From: Actinomycetota bacterium
Lineage (GTDB): Bacteria; Actinomycetota; Acidimicrobiia; IMCC26256; JAENVU01
Length of the DNA: 64,000 nucleotides
Direction: 5' to 3'
NCBI GenBank assembly: GCA_016870395.1
Contig: VGBT01000012.1
Span: 1 to 64,000, forward strand
Notes under the pieces: generated by a model
Database searches by the model: none
What the model saw: only the letters and a program-made list of their open reading frames with translations
Told to the model about the DNA's origin: nothing
In this document: piece by piece, positions 1 to 10,021 of the stretch
Numbering within the stretch: the stretch's first letter is position 1
How the letters are laid out: each line of letters begins with the position of its first letter
Program-made: the position numbers and the translations under genes

Positions 1-240
1 AGGCCCCCGGCAGGGAGCCCGCCCGCGAACGCGCCGGACCACAGCTGCTCGTAGTCGGGTGCAGGATCGGCCGGGTCGAGGACCGGGTTCTCGCCGCGGC
101 GCATCATGACCCGGAAGGCGAAGGCGTCCCGGAACCCGTCGGGCTCGTCGACGTAGCGGGTGCCGGCGGTGAGGCCCAGCGCGGTCCCGGTCCACGAGGT
201 GCCCGAGCGAGGTACGCCCACGAGCAGGAACCGAGGCATC
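1..240 (-). CDS. Sulfotransferase family protein (N-terminal part, truncated by window edge)
   Basis: Reverse-strand translation MPRFLLVGVPRSGTSWTGTALGL...; 5'-PAPS-binding-like motif PRSGTSW. Confidence 0.75.
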
Positions 241-316
241 GAGCCAGCCTACTTTCCGCGCCGCGAGGCCGGATCCCGGCCTCCGGTACGCTCGCCGCCT
301 TCCGACAGGCGGGACG

Positions 317-1435
317 ATGCGCATCTACTGGTACTGGCCCTTCGCGCGCGAGGAGGACGTCGCCCTCGCGCTCGCCACCCCGGGCCCCGGCGACACGCTC
401 ACGGTCGACGCGCTCGACCGTCCCGGTGCGCCGCGCGTGACGACCGAACGGGTGTCGGTGCGGGCCCGCCTGCCCGAGGTACCGAGCGTGGCGGAGCACA
501 GCCCGCGCTGGGCTGCGTCCCGCGTCCGGACGTACCGGGTACGGGCGAGGATGCGGCGGGAGGCGTTGTCCACCGGCGACTTCGACGTCTGCCACGTCGC
601 GTTCCTCAACCAGTACACCGACCTGGTGGACCTCCCCTGGATCGCCCGGCGCGTCCCGCTCGTGACGACGGTGCACGACGTGGTCCCGCACCGGTCGCGA
701 CTACCTGCCGCGATCCAGCACCGGCTCCTTGCTCGGCTCTACCGGGTGTGCGGGACGATCGTGGTGCATCACGAGGACGTGGCCGCGGAGCTGATCGAGC
801 GCTTCGCCGTCGCGCCGGCACGCGTGCACGTCGTTCCGCACTGGGTGTCGCCGTTCCGCGCGGCCGACGATCGGCGCTTTTGCTCCGACGAGCACCTGGT
901 CCTGTTCTTCGGCACGCTCCGGGCCAACAAGGGCGTCGAGGTGCTGCTCGCTGCGATCGCAGAGCTCGGCCCGGGATCCGGGATCCGGTTCCACCTGGCG
1001 GGGCGCGGCGACGCCGACATCGAGCGCCGCGTGCTCGAGGCGGCCGAGCAGCTCCCAAACCTCACCGCCGAGGTCGAATGGATCACTCCGGAGCGCAAGG
1101 CAGAGCTGTTCCGGGTCGCGGACCTCGCGGTGCTTCCCTACACGTCGTTCAGCTCGCAGAGCGGTGTGCTGCACGACGCATTTGGCAGTCACCTTCCCGC
1201 GGTTGTGAGCGACGTGGGCGCGCTGCGGGCCTCGGTCGAGCGTACCGGCACCGGCTGGGCGGTGCCGCCCGGATCGCATCGCGACCTCGCGGCGGCGATC
1301 CGCCGCGCTTTCGCAGATCCGGGCGCCTGGCAGCGAGCGGCTGACGGCGCGCGGACCGTCGCGATCGAACAGGGACCCGAGCCGACGGGCGTCGCGTTGC
1401 GCGCCGTGTACAGGAGCGTGCTGGAGCTCAGCTGA
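317..1435 (+). CDS. Glycosyltransferase, GT4-like
   Basis: 372 aa ORF; VLFFGTLRANKGVEVLLAAIAEL...PYTSFSSQSGVLHDAFGSHLPAVVSDVGALRE-like GT-B C-terminal region. Confidence 0.85.
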   Translation: MRIYWYWPFAREEDVALALATPGPGDTLTVDALDRPGAPRVTTERVSVRARLPEVPSVAEHSPRWAASRVRTYRVRARMRREALSTGDFDVCHVAFLNQYTDLVDLPWIARRVPLVTTVHDVVPHRSRLPAAIQHRLLARLYRVCGTIVVHHEDVAAELIERFAVAPARVHVVPHWVSPFRAADDRRFCSDEHLVLFFGTLRANKGVEVLLAAIAELGPGSGIRFHLAGRGDADIERRVLEAAEQLPNLTAEVEWITPERKAELFRVADLAVLPYTSFSSQSGVLHDAFGSHLPAVVSDVGALRASVERTGTGWAVPPGSHRDLAAAIRRAFADPGAWQRAADGARTVAIEQGPEPTGVALRAVYRSVLELS

Positions 1436-2333
1436 CCGCGTCGTCCGCAGCGGCGTCGTCGCCGCGTTGTGCTGCGAGCACGTCGATCCCCGTCAGCTCG
1501 TGGAGCAGAGCGAGATCGGGAACGAAGCGCGCGAGGAGCATATGGCGAGTCTCGGGTCGCATGACCGGCGGACTGCCGCGGTTCCACCGGTTCACCCATC
1601 GGTGGAGGGCGGGCGTCGGCCACACGTGCCGTCGCGCCAGGCGGCGGATCACCGTGCGTTCGACGTACTGGAGCGGGATCGATCGGACACCCTTGCTCGA
1701 GCCGTAGCGGGGGAGGTCGCCGACGGACGTCGGGGTCACGCCGAGGAAGGCCTCGATCTCGCCGATGACCTGCGACGGCTCACGCTGCAGGTCGTACAGC
1801 GTGGTGAAGTAGAAGCGGTCGCGCCCGTAGAGCTCCAGGTAGCGAGCGACCTGCGCACCGAACAGCCCCGACCGGTAGTACATGAAGTTCCAGAAGTAAT
1901 GGGGGCACCGGCGCTCGAAGCGCGCGCTCGCGAACCGGTGGTCCTCGGCGGCGAGGGCACGCTCGAAGGTCGGGTAGCACTCGTAGCCGTTCTCGAGCAT
2001 GTAGGAGTACATCGCGAGCGCCCGATCTGCCGGGTTGCGGAAGGTCACCACGAAGCGGGCGTCGGGGAAGAACGCGCGCAGGGTGGATGCCGCGTCGGGG
2101 TGGGAGAGGTACGCGTGGCTGGCATCCCCGACCGCCTTGGCGTCGGAGGCCCCTTCGAAGAGCTTGGCGTAGCGGATCGGGGTGCGGATCACCTGGAAGG
2201 GCTCGGAGAAGAACGTCGGCTCCTTCGGCGTCGGCAGGAACACCTCGGGGTGATCTCGCAGGACGAAGTAGAGCGTGGTGGTACCCGAGCGACCGGCTCC
2301 GAGGATGAAGAAGTTCGGCAGGCGGATGGTCAT
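1428..2333 (-). CDS. Sulfotransferase domain protein
   Basis: MTIRLPNFFILGAGRSGTTTLYFVLRDHPEVFLPTPKEPTFF...; typical PAPS sulfotransferase N-terminus. Confidence 0.85.
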   Translation of the reverse strand: MTIRLPNFFILGAGRSGTTTLYFVLRDHPEVFLPTPKEPTFFSEPFQVIRTPIRYAKLFEGASDAKAVGDASHAYLSHPDAASTLRAFFPDARFVVTFRNPADRALAMYSYMLENGYECYPTFERALAAEDHRFASARFERRCPHYFWNFMYYRSGLFGAQVARYLELYGRDRFYFTTLYDLQREPSQVIGEIEAFLGVTPTSVGDLPRYGSSKGVRSIPLQYVERTVIRRLARRHVWPTPALHRWVNRWNRGSPPVMRPETRHMLLARFVPDLALLHELTGIDVLAAQRGDDAAADDAVS

Positions 2334-2387
2334 GGGCCTCGTTCGATCATGACGCTGCGCCGGCACCGCGAGGCGGCGACGCGGCGT

Positions 2388-3308
2388 TCAGACGAAGAGG
2401 GCACGATACCGGATGGATCCTTCCACCTGGCCCAGCCGGTTCCCGGCCACCCATACCCACGCGGCGCGGCCCTCGCGATTGCGCAGGCCGGGAAGGTGCA
2501 CGAGGAGCCACACCCAGGATCGCCAGCCCGCGAACGGACCCGGGCAGGCAAGCCCTGCCGCGCGCAGCCTCCGCGCCACGAGGGGACGCGACCGTCCGTA
2601 GCTGCGGCCCTGGCGCCAGAGCGCGGCCGGCTCCGGGCGGTAGCGGTAGTGCACCACGGCCCCCTCGGCGAAGTGCACCGGCACGCCGGCGAGCCAGGCC
2701 CGCATCGAGAGCTCCACGTCGTCGGAGCCGATGAGCGCATCCTCGTCGAACCGGCCCAGGCGTTCCCACGGGTCGCGCCGCATCGCCATGTTGTTGCCGT
2801 GGACAGTCGGGAAGATGCCGTGGAAGGTCGGCAGCCCGCGCTCGTCGCCGCGCCCGCGGGAGTCGGCCAGCCACTTGGGGTTGAGTCGATCCAGTTCGAG
2901 CGGCCCGGTGACCAGATCGTGGTCGCGAAGTGCGCCGCCCATCGCGGCGAGCCAGCCGGCAGCCACGACGTCGTCCGCGTCGCACAGCGCGAACGCGACG
3001 CCGCGGCTCGCCTCGATGCCGGCGTTGCGCGCGTAGTTCAGACCAGCTCGTGCGTGGGCGCTCACCAGACGGACGCGGGGATGGTCCCGCGCGTACGCGT
3101 CGACGATGGTCGCCGTCTGGTCGGTGGAGCCGTTGTCGACGACGACCACCTCCCAGGTGCCGTCCCACTCCTGGGCATCGAGCGCGTCGAGCTGCTCGGT
3201 GATCGTGCGTGCCTCGTTGCGTGCCGGGATGATCACCGAGCACTCGACGCCGAGCTCGCGGCCTGGTTCGCGGTGTGGTTCCCGGTGCGGCTCCGCGTCA
3301 CCGTTCAA
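2388..3308 (-). CDS. Glycosyltransferase family 2
   Basis: SVIIPARNEARTITEQLDALDAQEW...VVVVDNGSTDQT...LCDADDV; exact start uncertain (TTG at 3308 possible). Confidence 0.82.
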   Translation of the reverse strand: MNGDAEPHREPHREPGRELGVECSVIIPARNEARTITEQLDALDAQEWDGTWEVVVVDNGSTDQTATIVDAYARDHPRVRLVSAHARAGLNYARNAGIEASRGVAFALCDADDVVAAGWLAAMGGALRDHDLVTGPLELDRLNPKWLADSRGRGDERGLPTFHGIFPTVHGNNMAMRRDPWERLGRFDEDALIGSDDVELSMRAWLAGVPVHFAEGAVVHYRYRPEPAALWRQGRSYGRSRPLVARRLRAAGLACPGPFAGWRSWVWLLVHLPGLRNREGRAAWVWVAGNRLGQVEGSIRYRALFV

Positions 3309-3333
3309 GCCGACGATCGTATACTCCGCCGTC

Positions 3334-4251
3334 GTGTCCCGGAGCGTCGCATTCCACATCGGCTACCACAAGACCGCCACCACCTGGTTCCAGCGCGAGG
3401 CTCTCCACCGTCATCCCGACGTACGCCGCTTCCTCACGGGGGCGACCTGGGAGGATCCGTTCCTGCGCGAGGTGATCCTCGCGTCCCGCCGCGACTACGA
3501 CGCGCATCGCGTGCGAGAGGTGTTCGACCGCCGGATGGAGGGGCTTGCCATTCCCGACGGTGGTGTCGCGATCGTCTCCGAGGAGCGCTTGTCGGGCCAC
3601 GTGGCTACGGGCGGCTTCGACACGTTCCAGATTGCCGAGCGTCTCGCTGAGGTCGCGCCCGACGCTCGCGTCTTCTTCGTGGTACGTGAGCAGGTCGACA
3701 TGATCGAGTCCGAGTATCTCCAGCTCGTGCAGGAAGGATCGTCGGCCCGTCTCGACTGGTTGCTTCGGTTCACCCCGACGGCAGCAACGGTGCCCGGCTT
3801 CGACCTCGGTCACTACGAGTACGACCGCCTTGCCGATCACTACGCGCAGCTCTTCGGGCCGAAGCGCGTGCGCGTGTTCGAGTTCCGGTCTGTCGTCGGC
3901 GATCCGCGCCGCTTCCTCGACGACGTGGCCGGGTACCTGGGCATCGATCCCTGGCCGACGCTCCCGACGGACGTGCTGTCGCGCCGGGTCAACCCTCGCC
4001 TGCCCCGCCGCCTGCTCGGGCTGCGCCGCTTCCTCAACCACTTCGAGCGTCGACCGTTGAACCCGCACCCGGTGGTCGCGTTGCCCCCGGTCTGGCGGGG
4101 TCCGCTGTGGTGGCTCGCCTCGCGCCTACCGGCGCCGAGGCGCCCCCTGCTCGACGCCGAGACGCGGGCGGGCCTGCGAGCCCGGTACGCCGCATCGAAC
4201 GCGCGGCTCGCCGAGCGGTACGGCGTCGTGTTCGGCGACTCCGGCGTCTAG
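3334..4251 (+). CDS. Sulfotransferase family protein
   Basis: GTG start; VSRSVAFHIGYHKTATTWFQREALHRHPDVRRFL... (GYHKTATT motif). Confidence 0.8.
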   Translation: MSRSVAFHIGYHKTATTWFQREALHRHPDVRRFLTGATWEDPFLREVILASRRDYDAHRVREVFDRRMEGLAIPDGGVAIVSEERLSGHVATGGFDTFQIAERLAEVAPDARVFFVVREQVDMIESEYLQLVQEGSSARLDWLLRFTPTAATVPGFDLGHYEYDRLADHYAQLFGPKRVRVFEFRSVVGDPRRFLDDVAGYLGIDPWPTLPTDVLSRRVNPRLPRRLLGLRRFLNHFERRPLNPHPVVALPPVWRGPLWWLASRLPAPRRPLLDAETRAGLRARYAASNARLAERYGVVFGDSGV

Positions 4252-4304
4252 CCAGACGCCTCGCCGGGCATGGCATCCGGCCCGATCCCCTACGATGTCG
4301 GCCC

Positions 4305-5303
4305 ATGAGCCCCACGGAAAGGCGGGTCGCCCTCGCCGGGTCCGCGGCGACCGTGTGGAGCATGGCCCGGGCCGTGGCGCGGCGGCTGCGCCGACCGCGT
4401 GAGGAGGTCTTCGTGCCTCCGTGGCGGGCGTCGGTGATCGACGACGTGGTGCTGAATCGCCCGCTGAACCTGTTGTTTCGGATCCTGCGGGTTCGGACGT
4501 TGTTCCTCGCTCGGTCGCCGATCCCCGGGCTGCGGCTGCGGCGCGGCGTCACGGTCGCAATCGTCAACTGGAATTCGGTCGACCTCCTGCGTGACGTGCT
4601 CCGCGCGCTCGAGCGCTTCGGACCACCCAGTGGAGCGCGTCTGGAGGTGCTTGTCGTCGACAACGGCTCCGTCGACGACAGCCGGACGTATCTGCGGGAG
4701 ATGCGCGCCGCGGGCCGGCTTCGGTGCCTCCTGCTCCCCAGCAACATCTTCCACGGACCTGCGATGGACCTGGCGTTCCTCATGAGCCGAACCGAGTTCG
4801 CCGTCGCGCTCGACGTCGACGCGTTCCCCGTCGCGGATGACTGGCTCGACACCCTGCTGTCCCCGCTGCGCGCCGATCGCTACGTCTCCGGCGCGCAGGC
4901 ACTTCGTGGGTACGTTCATCCGTGCTGCCTGGCCATGAGCACCGAGTACTTCGCGCAGCGTCGTCACACCTTCACCCCACACGTCGGCTCGTGGGCTTCC
5001 GAGCGGCTCGGTCGCGACGAGTGGGACACCGGTGAGAGCATCACCCGACGCGAGGGCCTCAAGCGCGTGCAGGTGTTTCCTCGTACCCGGGTGCGCGGAC
5101 CCCTGCAGCTCGGTTCCGTGTTCGGCGGTTTCGTGTACCACAACGGTGCATCGACGAGGCTCCGCTCCGACGTCCGCATCGACGGTCTGACCAGCGACGA
5201 TGCCGAATGTGCGTGGCGGGAATCCGTCGCCGAGTTCCTCGACGACGGCGCGGCCGTTCCCGCGGCACCGCTCGTGCCCGAGTGCGCGGAGGACGCCTCG
5301 TGA
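4305..5303 (+). CDS. Glycosyltransferase family 2
   Basis: VTVAIVNWNSVDLLRDVLRALERF...VLVVDNGSVDDSR...LDVDAFPV. Confidence 0.8.
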   Translation: MSPTERRVALAGSAATVWSMARAVARRLRRPREEVFVPPWRASVIDDVVLNRPLNLLFRILRVRTLFLARSPIPGLRLRRGVTVAIVNWNSVDLLRDVLRALERFGPPSGARLEVLVVDNGSVDDSRTYLREMRAAGRLRCLLLPSNIFHGPAMDLAFLMSRTEFAVALDVDAFPVADDWLDTLLSPLRADRYVSGAQALRGYVHPCCLAMSTEYFAQRRHTFTPHVGSWASERLGRDEWDTGESITRREGLKRVQVFPRTRVRGPLQLGSVFGGFVYHNGASTRLRSDVRIDGLTSDDAECAWRESVAEFLDDGAAVPAAPLVPECAEDAS

Positions 5304-5998
5304 GCACCTCGCAGCCCGCCACGCCGGCTCCAGCCGTGCACGCTGCCCTCGAGGCGCTCGGCGCAGATCCGCCTCAGGTGCACGAGGGCGCGCCGCACGG
5401 CGTGTGGGCCGCGGCGCAGGACTGCCTGGAGTTCCTTGCCGAGGTTCTCGTGCCCGGAATGCGAACCCTCGAGACCGGATGCGGGGCGTCCACCGTCGTG
5501 TTCGCGGCCTCCGAGTGCCGCCACACCGCGGTGTTCCTGGAGGTGCACGAGGGTGAGGCCGTGCAACGGTGGTGCGCGCAGCACGACATCGACACCACGG
5601 TGGTCGACTTCCGGGCGGGGTCGTCGAGCCAGGTGCTCCCCGCCTTGGCCCCGGGGGATCTCGACGTGGTGATGGTCGACGGCTGTCACGGCTTCCCCTT
5701 TCCGCAGCTCGACTGGTACTACGCCGCGGCGAACCTCGTGGACGGGGGGATCCTCGTCGTCGACGACACGCAGCTCCCCGCGCCGTACGAGCTGCGGCGC
5801 TACCTCGAGGCGGACCCCCGTTGGTCGCGGGTACGGGTCGGCTCGCAATGGGTGGCGTTTCGCCGCGTCGGCAGTGGCTCGCTCGACGAGGAGTGGACCA
5901 GCCAGCAGTTCTTCCAGCCCACCGCGCTGCGGGTGAAGGCGCTGGAGCGAAAGGCCAGGGCCGCGGTCGGCCGGCTACGACGCAGGATCGGTGGCTGA
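5300..5998 (+). CDS. Class I SAM-dependent methyltransferase-like protein
   Basis: LETGCGASTVVFAASECRHTAVFLEVHE...DVVMVDGCHGFPFPQLDWYYA; start overlaps upstream stop. Confidence 0.65.
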   Translation: MSTSQPATPAPAVHAALEALGADPPQVHEGAPHGVWAAAQDCLEFLAEVLVPGMRTLETGCGASTVVFAASECRHTAVFLEVHEGEAVQRWCAQHDIDTTVVDFRAGSSSQVLPALAPGDLDVVMVDGCHGFPFPQLDWYYAAANLVDGGILVVDDTQLPAPYELRRYLEADPRWSRVRVGSQWVAFRRVGSGSLDEEWTSQQFFQPTALRVKALERKARAAVGRLRRRIGG

Positions 5999-6015
5999 CC
6001 GCCCGGTCGATCGGC

Positions 6016-6939
6016 TCAGAAGTAACAGCGGCGCACCGACCACGACCCGCGCAGTGCACCGACGCGCTGGCCCGCAACCCAACACCAGTGTGCACGACCT
6101 TCCTGCGTACGAAGTTCCGGAGCGTGGCGTACGAGCCACGCCCAGTTCCGCAGGCCTCGCATGCGCGAGACCGAGGAGCCGGTCCGCTCCCGCCAGCGCT
6201 CCGCGAGCACGGGGCGTGACGCGCCATACGCGACCGCACGTTCGAAGGTGGCGCGCAACGTCGGGCGGAGCCGGTAGTGCACCAGCGCGTTGTCCACATA
6301 GGCGAGCGTGACGCCCGCGAGGTGCAGACGCATCGACAGGTCGATGTCCTCGCCGACCTGCAACAGCTCGTCGAACCCGCCGAGAGCGAGAAACCGATCG
6401 CGGGCCACGCCCATGTTGCAGGAGCTCGCGAAGGGAAAGCAGTCCTCGAACCACGCCGCCGACGCGGTACCGGTACTGCCCCGCGAATCGGCGATCCACG
6501 CCGGGTTGAGCCGGTGCAGCTCGACCGGCCCGCACACGAACGACGACTGCGCGAGCGCGTCGCCCATCGCCCCGACCCATCGGCTGCCGACCACGTCGTC
6601 CGCATCGCAGAAGGCCAGCACGCTGCCGCGGGCGACCGCTGCCCCCTGGTTGCGGGCGTAGGCGGGGCCACGCCCGTCGCGAGCCGTCACCAGCCGCAGG
6701 CGGGGCATGGTCCGCGCAGCGCGCCGGACCACCGCGGCGGTGTCGTCCGTGGAGGCGTTGTCGACCACGAGGATCTCCCACTCGTGGTCCCAGTCCTGTG
6801 TGGCCAGGGCAGCGAGCTGAGCCGGCAGGGTGGCCGCGGCGTCGTGCGCCGCGATCACCACCGACAGCGCGTGCGGTCTCGGTGGGGAGTCGGGCCGGGC
6901 CCGGGCGTCGCCGTCGGGTTCGGGTTCGGGTTCGGACAT
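6016..6939 (-). CDS. Glycosyltransferase family 2
   Basis: LSVVIAAHDAAATLPAQLAAL...ILVVDNASTDDT...FCDADDVVGSRW. Confidence 0.82.
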   Translation of the reverse strand: MSEPEPEPDGDARARPDSPPRPHALSVVIAAHDAAATLPAQLAALATQDWDHEWEILVVDNASTDDTAAVVRRAARTMPRLRLVTARDGRGPAYARNQGAAVARGSVLAFCDADDVVGSRWVGAMGDALAQSSFVCGPVELHRLNPAWIADSRGSTGTASAAWFEDCFPFASSCNMGVARDRFLALGGFDELLQVGEDIDLSMRLHLAGVTLAYVDNALVHYRLRPTLRATFERAVAYGASRPVLAERWRERTGSSVSRMRGLRNWAWLVRHAPELRTQEGRAHWCWVAGQRVGALRGSWSVRRCYF

Positions 6940-7008
6940 CGCTCCGTAGGGCCGATGTTGCCGGTCGCGCCGTTCGCGCCGGCCGCGGCGTCGGGTAGCG
7001 TACGCCGG

Positions 7009-7812
7009 ATGTCCGGCCGCCACCTCGTGTCCAGGGCGAAGTTCTGGGCGACGCGGGTGGTGGGGAGCACCGCGGCGCGAAGCGCTCGCCTGGCCGCCCG
7101 GCACCGGCACCGCGAGCTCGAACCGGGCCGCTTCACGGTGATCACGGTCAACTGGAACACCGCCGAGTTCGTGCGCGACCTGTTGCGGGCGGTCGAGCTG
7201 TTCAGCCCCGAGGCCGACGTCGTCGTGGTGGACAACGCGTCCAGCGACGACTCACGTGCGGTGATCCGTGCAGCCGGTGTGCGAGCCCTGCTGCTGCCGG
7301 TCAACCTGGGTCATGGCCCCGCGTTGGACCTCGGTGCGTCGCTGGTGCGTACGGAGTACTTCGCGACGCTCGACGTCGACGCGTTCCCGGTGCGGCGCGA
7401 CTGGCTCGACGTGCTGCGTTCAGAGCTGGACCGGGGCAACGTCGTCGTGGGCGGGCACATGCACCGCGGCTTCGCCCACCCGAGCATGCTCGCGATGCGC
7501 ACCCGTGACTTCCTCGACCGCCACCACACCTTCGTGCGGTCTCACTGGCGCAGCGGGACGTTCGTACACGGCGAATCCTGGGACGTCGCCGAACGGATCT
7601 CGATGCGTGAGCGCGGGCGGGTCGGGCTTATCCAGCCGTCCGAGGTTCGGGGCCCCGGGGTGATCGGCACCGTGTACGGAGGGATCGTGTACCACAACTG
7701 GTTCTCTGCGCAGGGCCCCGAAGCCCAGCGCACCGAGGCTCGGGCCGCATGGGTCGAGGCGGTCGCGCGCTTCATCGACGCCGCGGAGGGTGTGTCCGGT
7801 AGCGAGTGTTGA
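7009..7812 (+). CDS. Glycosyltransferase family 2
   Basis: FTVITVNWNTAEFVRDLLRAVELF...VVVVDNASSDDSR...LDVDAFPVRRDW. Confidence 0.82.
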   Translation: MSGRHLVSRAKFWATRVVGSTAARSARLAARHRHRELEPGRFTVITVNWNTAEFVRDLLRAVELFSPEADVVVVDNASSDDSRAVIRAAGVRALLLPVNLGHGPALDLGASLVRTEYFATLDVDAFPVRRDWLDVLRSELDRGNVVVGGHMHRGFAHPSMLAMRTRDFLDRHHTFVRSHWRSGTFVHGESWDVAERISMRERGRVGLIQPSEVRGPGVIGTVYGGIVYHNWFSAQGPEAQRTEARAAWVEAVARFIDAAEGVSGSEC

Positions 7813-7822
7813 GCGGGGTGGC

Positions 7823-8944
7823 TCAGCCGGTGCGCGCCATCCCGTCGCGTACGAGCGTGCCAACCAGCTCCTCGAAGCGGGCCGTGACCGCATCGGGGTC
7901 CACATCGGGACGGGCCGCGTGAGCGAGTGCGGCGGCGACGAGCTGCTCGTACTTGGCGGGGTCGTCCCACATCCGGCCCAGCGCGTCGATCCACGCCTCG
8001 GCAGGCGCGTCGTCGTCCACGAGGATCCCTCCGGGCCCGACCGACTCGGCCAGGCCGGGGAACGCGGTTGCGAGCACCGGGATGCCGTTGGCCTGCGCCT
8101 CGAGGACCACACGTGGCCGGTTGTCGACGTGGTGGGGGACCAGTAGCACGCGTGCGTCGCGATAGAGGTCTGCGGGCACGGTGGTGAAGGGTCGCACGGT
8201 CACGTTCGGGTGCTCCGGCAGGCGGCGTAGCACCTCGTCGCGCTGCGCGTCGCTGAGCAGTCCCGACTCCTGGAGCACGAAGCTGATGTCGGGTCGGGCC
8301 GCAGCGAGCAGCCAGACGCGGTCGCCTCCGAGCAGCTGGATCGGGTTCACGAGCAGCACCACCTCACGCGCGCTCCTGGTGCGCGCGCGGTCGAGCTCGA
8401 CGACGGAGGGCACCACCTCGCACGCATAGCCGAGCGCGCGCGCCGCTTCGGCGTGGCTCTGTGCGTTTGCGAGGAGCAGGTCGGGGGGTGCCTTCGTCAC
8501 GGTGAGGTGTCCGAGGCCCGAAGCTTCGCGGAGGTACAGCACGCTCGGGATGCCCTCCGCCTGTAGCTGTGCGCGCAGACGCCGCCAGGTGACGCGGTCG
8601 ATGCTGCTCGCGACGACGACCTGCGGACGGAAGCGCCGGCGGAGTGCCCGGTAGCCGTTCTCGGGGACCGTTGCGACCCAGGTCGGATGGTCCGGGGTGT
8701 CGAGCTGCTCGACCCGCCGGCCCATCGGCCGCTGCAGCGCCAGCAGCGCCGGGCGTAGGCGACTGCCGTGCAACCGGGTGGAGAGATCGACCTGGCGTTC
8801 GTAGAGCGGGCGTACCACCCGGCTCTGGTCCCGGGCGGCGAGTACCGTTACCTGGTGGCCGCGAGCCTGCAAGCGTCTGGCCAGCTGTCGCTGGCTCAGA
8901 CCTGAACCTCCACCGGCAACGGTGGAGACGAAGAGGAAGTTCAT
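7823..8944 (-). CDS. Glycosyltransferase, GT4-like
   Basis: MNFLFVSTVAGGGSGLSQRQLARRLQARGHQVTVLAA...LLVPHHVDNRPRVVLEAQANGIPVLAT. Confidence 0.85.
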   Translation of the reverse strand: MNFLFVSTVAGGGSGLSQRQLARRLQARGHQVTVLAARDQSRVVRPLYERQVDLSTRLHGSRLRPALLALQRPMGRRVEQLDTPDHPTWVATVPENGYRALRRRFRPQVVVASSIDRVTWRRLRAQLQAEGIPSVLYLREASGLGHLTVTKAPPDLLLANAQSHAEAARALGYACEVVPSVVELDRARTRSAREVVLLVNPIQLLGGDRVWLLAAARPDISFVLQESGLLSDAQRDEVLRRLPEHPNVTVRPFTTVPADLYRDARVLLVPHHVDNRPRVVLEAQANGIPVLATAFPGLAESVGPGGILVDDDAPAEAWIDALGRMWDDPAKYEQLVAAALAHAARPDVDPDAVTARFEELVGTLVRDGMARTG

Positions 8945-9025
8945 TTCCCGCGCTCGCTGTCGACTCGTCGTGTCCTCGCGGCGATGACAATACTCGGGTC
9001 GGCGTTGCTAGCGTTCCGGGCTTCG

Positions 9026-10021
9026 ATGGCTCGCGTCGGATTTCTCATCGTTGGCTCGCCTCGCTCCGGCACGACGCTGGTGCAGCGCCTCGCGTGCGAG
9101 ATCCCCGGAGTGAGCGTTCCGATCGAGACGCACTTCTTCACGAGGGGACTGGCGATCTTCCGGGATCGTGGCGGATTCCCGCAGCAGGACAGCGTCTTGC
9201 TCGGTTCGATCGAGGAGTACGTGAGGATCCCCCAGCTCGAGGGTGCCGGGGTCGTCGCGTCGGGGATCTTCGAGCGATTGCACGCCCGGGCGAACAACGC
9301 GCTCGAGGTCTTCGACGCCGTCGTCTCGGAGCTCGCAGGCGATGCAGAGCTGCTCGGCGAGAAGACACCCGGCCATCTCCCTTGGGTGGGTCGGCTCGTC
9401 CAGGCTCGACCCGACCTCCGTGTCGTTGCCGTGGTGCGCGAACCGCGAGCGGTGGTTGCCTCGCAGCTCGGCGTTTCGTGGGGTCAGGCCCCGGTGGATC
9501 TGCTCGCGCTGCGGTGGCTCGACGATCAGCAAGTGGTGGTTGCTCTTGGTGCAGAGCTTGGCCATCGCATGCTGACGCTCCGCTACGAGGACGTGGTCGC
9601 CGACCCGGCTCGCGCCCGTACCTTGATTCGCCGGACGCTCGGACGGAATTCCGAGGGAGGCACCGATGCCCGAGTCGTCGGGGACGAGTTGCGGACGGAG
9701 GCCGGGTCTGCCGTCCGACCGGAGTCACCCCTCTACCTGCCGTGGGAGACCTGGAAGCACGACGCGGGCGGCGAGATCCGACAGGATCGGGTGTCGTCGT
9801 GGGCCGAAGCGCTGAGCACCGTCGAGGCGGAACGAGTCAACCTCGTCTGCGGATCCTTGCTCGAACGGTTCGGCTACCCGCGGCCTCGGCTGTGCTGGGC
9901 CCGCAGGGCGCGGCTCGCGCTCTCAGCGCCTCGCGGTACGCGCCGGAGGAGCCGGGCGCTACTGGCTCGGCGTGCTGCGCTCCGGGACTCCATCTCGAGC
10001 GTCGACCTCGGCATCCGCTGA
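9026..10021 (+). CDS. Sulfotransferase family protein
   Basis: MARVGFLIVGSPRSGTTLVQRLACEIPGVSVPIETHFF... Confidence 0.85.
   Translation: MARVGFLIVGSPRSGTTLVQRLACEIPGVSVPIETHFFTRGLAIFRDRGGFPQQDSVLLGSIEEYVRIPQLEGAGVVASGIFERLHARANNALEVFDAVVSELAGDAELLGEKTPGHLPWVGRLVQARPDLRVVAVVREPRAVVASQLGVSWGQAPVDLLALRWLDDQQVVVALGAELGHRMLTLRYEDVVADPARARTLIRRTLGRNSEGGTDARVVGDELRTEAGSAVRPESPLYLPWETWKHDAGGEIRQDRVSSWAEALSTVEAERVNLVCGSLLERFGYPRPRLCWARRARLALSAPRGTRRRSRALLARRAALRDSISSVDLGIR

Noticed and set aside
3241-3300. Short repeat GGTTC(G/C)CGGTG(T/C)GG near the GT2 start
   Set aside because: Very short, imperfect, low-complexity repeat (EPHREPHREPGRE) at an uncertain N-terminus; a similar EPEPEP run occurs at 6910-6935, likely slippage.
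1467-3650. Long plus-strand ORF (727 aa) antisense to sulfotransferase and GT2 genes
   Set aside because: Low-complexity Arg/Glu/Val-rich translation with no recognisable domain; typical of the antisense of high-GC genes, while the opposite strand encodes clear enzymes.
4290-6671. 793-aa minus-strand ORF
   Set aside because: Out-of-frame high-GC artefact covering real GT2/methyltransferase genes; Arg/Ser/Pro-rich, no motifs.
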